Part shown: positions 5,123-5,433 of the stretch, one piece after another | Numbering within the stretch: position 1 is the stretch's first letter | Layout of the letters: each line of letters opens with the position of its first letter | NCBI GenBank assembly: GCA_022564935.1 | Contig: JADFKM010000084.1 | Location: forward strand, 1 to 5,433 | DNA length: 5,433 nt | Source: Candidatus Dadabacteria bacterium | Lineage (GTDB): Bacteria; Desulfobacterota_D; UBA1144; Nemesobacterales; JADFKM01 | Direction of reading: 5' to 3' | Made by a program: the position numbers and the translations under genes | The notes under the pieces: model-generated | Seen by the model: only the letters and a program-made list of their open reading frames with translations | What the model was told of the DNA's origin: nothing | Database searches by the model: none

Positions 5123-5433
5123 ATGGTAGAGGAGGCAAAGTTCCTATATATAGAGACTTACGGCTGTCAGATGAACGACTACGACTCGAGCCGCATAAGG
5201 GCCGCCTTGAACCTTGAAGTGGTAGACGACCCCAGGGATGCGGACGTCGTTATCATCAACACCTGCTCCATCAGGGACAAAGCCGACCACAAGGCCTTTA
5301 GCAGCGTAGGAAGACTAAAGCGCTTGAAGCGGAATAATCCCCTCGTAATCTTGGGCGTAGGCGGCTGCGCCGCGCAGCTCTACGGTGAAAAGTTCCTGGA
5401 GCGCAACCCCCACCTCGACCTCGTTTTCGGAAC
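5123..5433 (+). CDS. miaB: tRNA-2-methylthio-N6-dimethylallyladenosine synthase MiaB, 5' part only
   Basis: Radical-SAM methylthiotransferase that converts i6A37 to ms2i6A37 in tRNAs reading UNN codons. Only the N-terminal MTTase (UPF0004) domain, residues 1-103, is in the window; the radical-SAM and TRAM domains would follow beyond the right edge. Seen: ETYGCQMNDYDS (11-22), ADVVIINTCSIRDKAD (40-55) and LGVGGCAAQ (77-85). These supply the three cysteines C15, C48 and C82 that bind the auxiliary [4Fe-4S] cluster. NTCS(I/V)R plus GCQMN distinguishes MiaB from MtaB and RimO. ATG at 5123 is the only usable start: a TAA lies in frame at 5111-5113, and the next in-frame ATG (5171) falls after C15. 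No Shine-Dalgarno precedes it; the purine run GAGGAGG at 5129-5135 is inside the gene. It diverges from the MFS gene with a 259-nt gap. Confidence 0.93.
   Translation, partial: MVEEAKFLYIETYGCQMNDYDSSRIRAALNLEVVDDPRDADVVIINTCSIRDKADHKAFSSVGRLKRLKRNNPLVILGVGGCAAQLYGEKFLERNPHLDLVFG

Overview
The window reads as chromosomal DNA of a Gram-negative bacterium: it has an outer-membrane beta-barrel porin with a signal peptide, a matching -24/-12 (sigma-54) promoter, sigma-70-type promoters, strong AGGAGG ribosome binding sites and a tRNA gene without an encoded CCA. I cannot place it to species. The mix would suit a deltaproteobacterial-grade or related lineage, but that is a guess.

Layout. Positions 29-898 (minus) hold a UDP-glucuronate decarboxylase (UDP-xylose synthase) gene whose C-terminus is cut by an in-frame TGA exactly where the family has a conserved Trp; the frame continues sensibly to the window edge. 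Positions 899-1518 are low in G+C. They contain a strong minus-strand promoter followed by a structured, apparently non-coding stretch ending in a T-run (candidate small RNA or long leader), and on the plus strand a badly decayed IS3-family transposase OrfA fragment (about 1310-1498) with two in-frame stops and a frameshift. A minus-strand tRNA-Phe(GAA) lies at 1519-1591 with a good promoter upstream. Positions 1592-1982 carry a short GC-rich island behind a TATAAT box and a perfect 18-bp inverted repeat just after the porin gene.

The second half is compact and more GC-rich. A BBP2/OmpL-like porin (1983-3155, minus) sits behind a consensus sigma-54 promoter, with a 9-bp direct repeat at 21-bp spacing 134-163 bp upstream of its predicted start, where enhancer sites usually lie. 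Upstream on the same strand is a 12-helix MFS transporter of the sialate/carboxylate:H+ symporter type (3487-4863), with a GTG start, its own sigma-70 promoter and an adjacent palindrome. Diverging from it, miaB (tRNA 2-methylthio-N6-dimethylallyladenosine synthase) begins at 5123 and runs off the end; its promoter places the transcript start at or next to the ATG, so the mRNA may be leaderless.

Functionally, porin and MFS transporter could form an outer-plus-inner-membrane uptake route for a small anionic substrate, with the porin under sigma-54 activator control. MiaB modifies A37 of tRNAs reading UNN codons, and the tRNA-Phe here is of that class. The UXS gene points to nucleotide-sugar/surface-polysaccharide synthesis and, with the IS remnant and lower G+C, marks the left end as accessory DNA next to a tRNA gene. 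I saw no CRISPR array, toxin-antitoxin pair, phage gene or other dedicated new system; the points of interest are regulatory or signs of gene decay.
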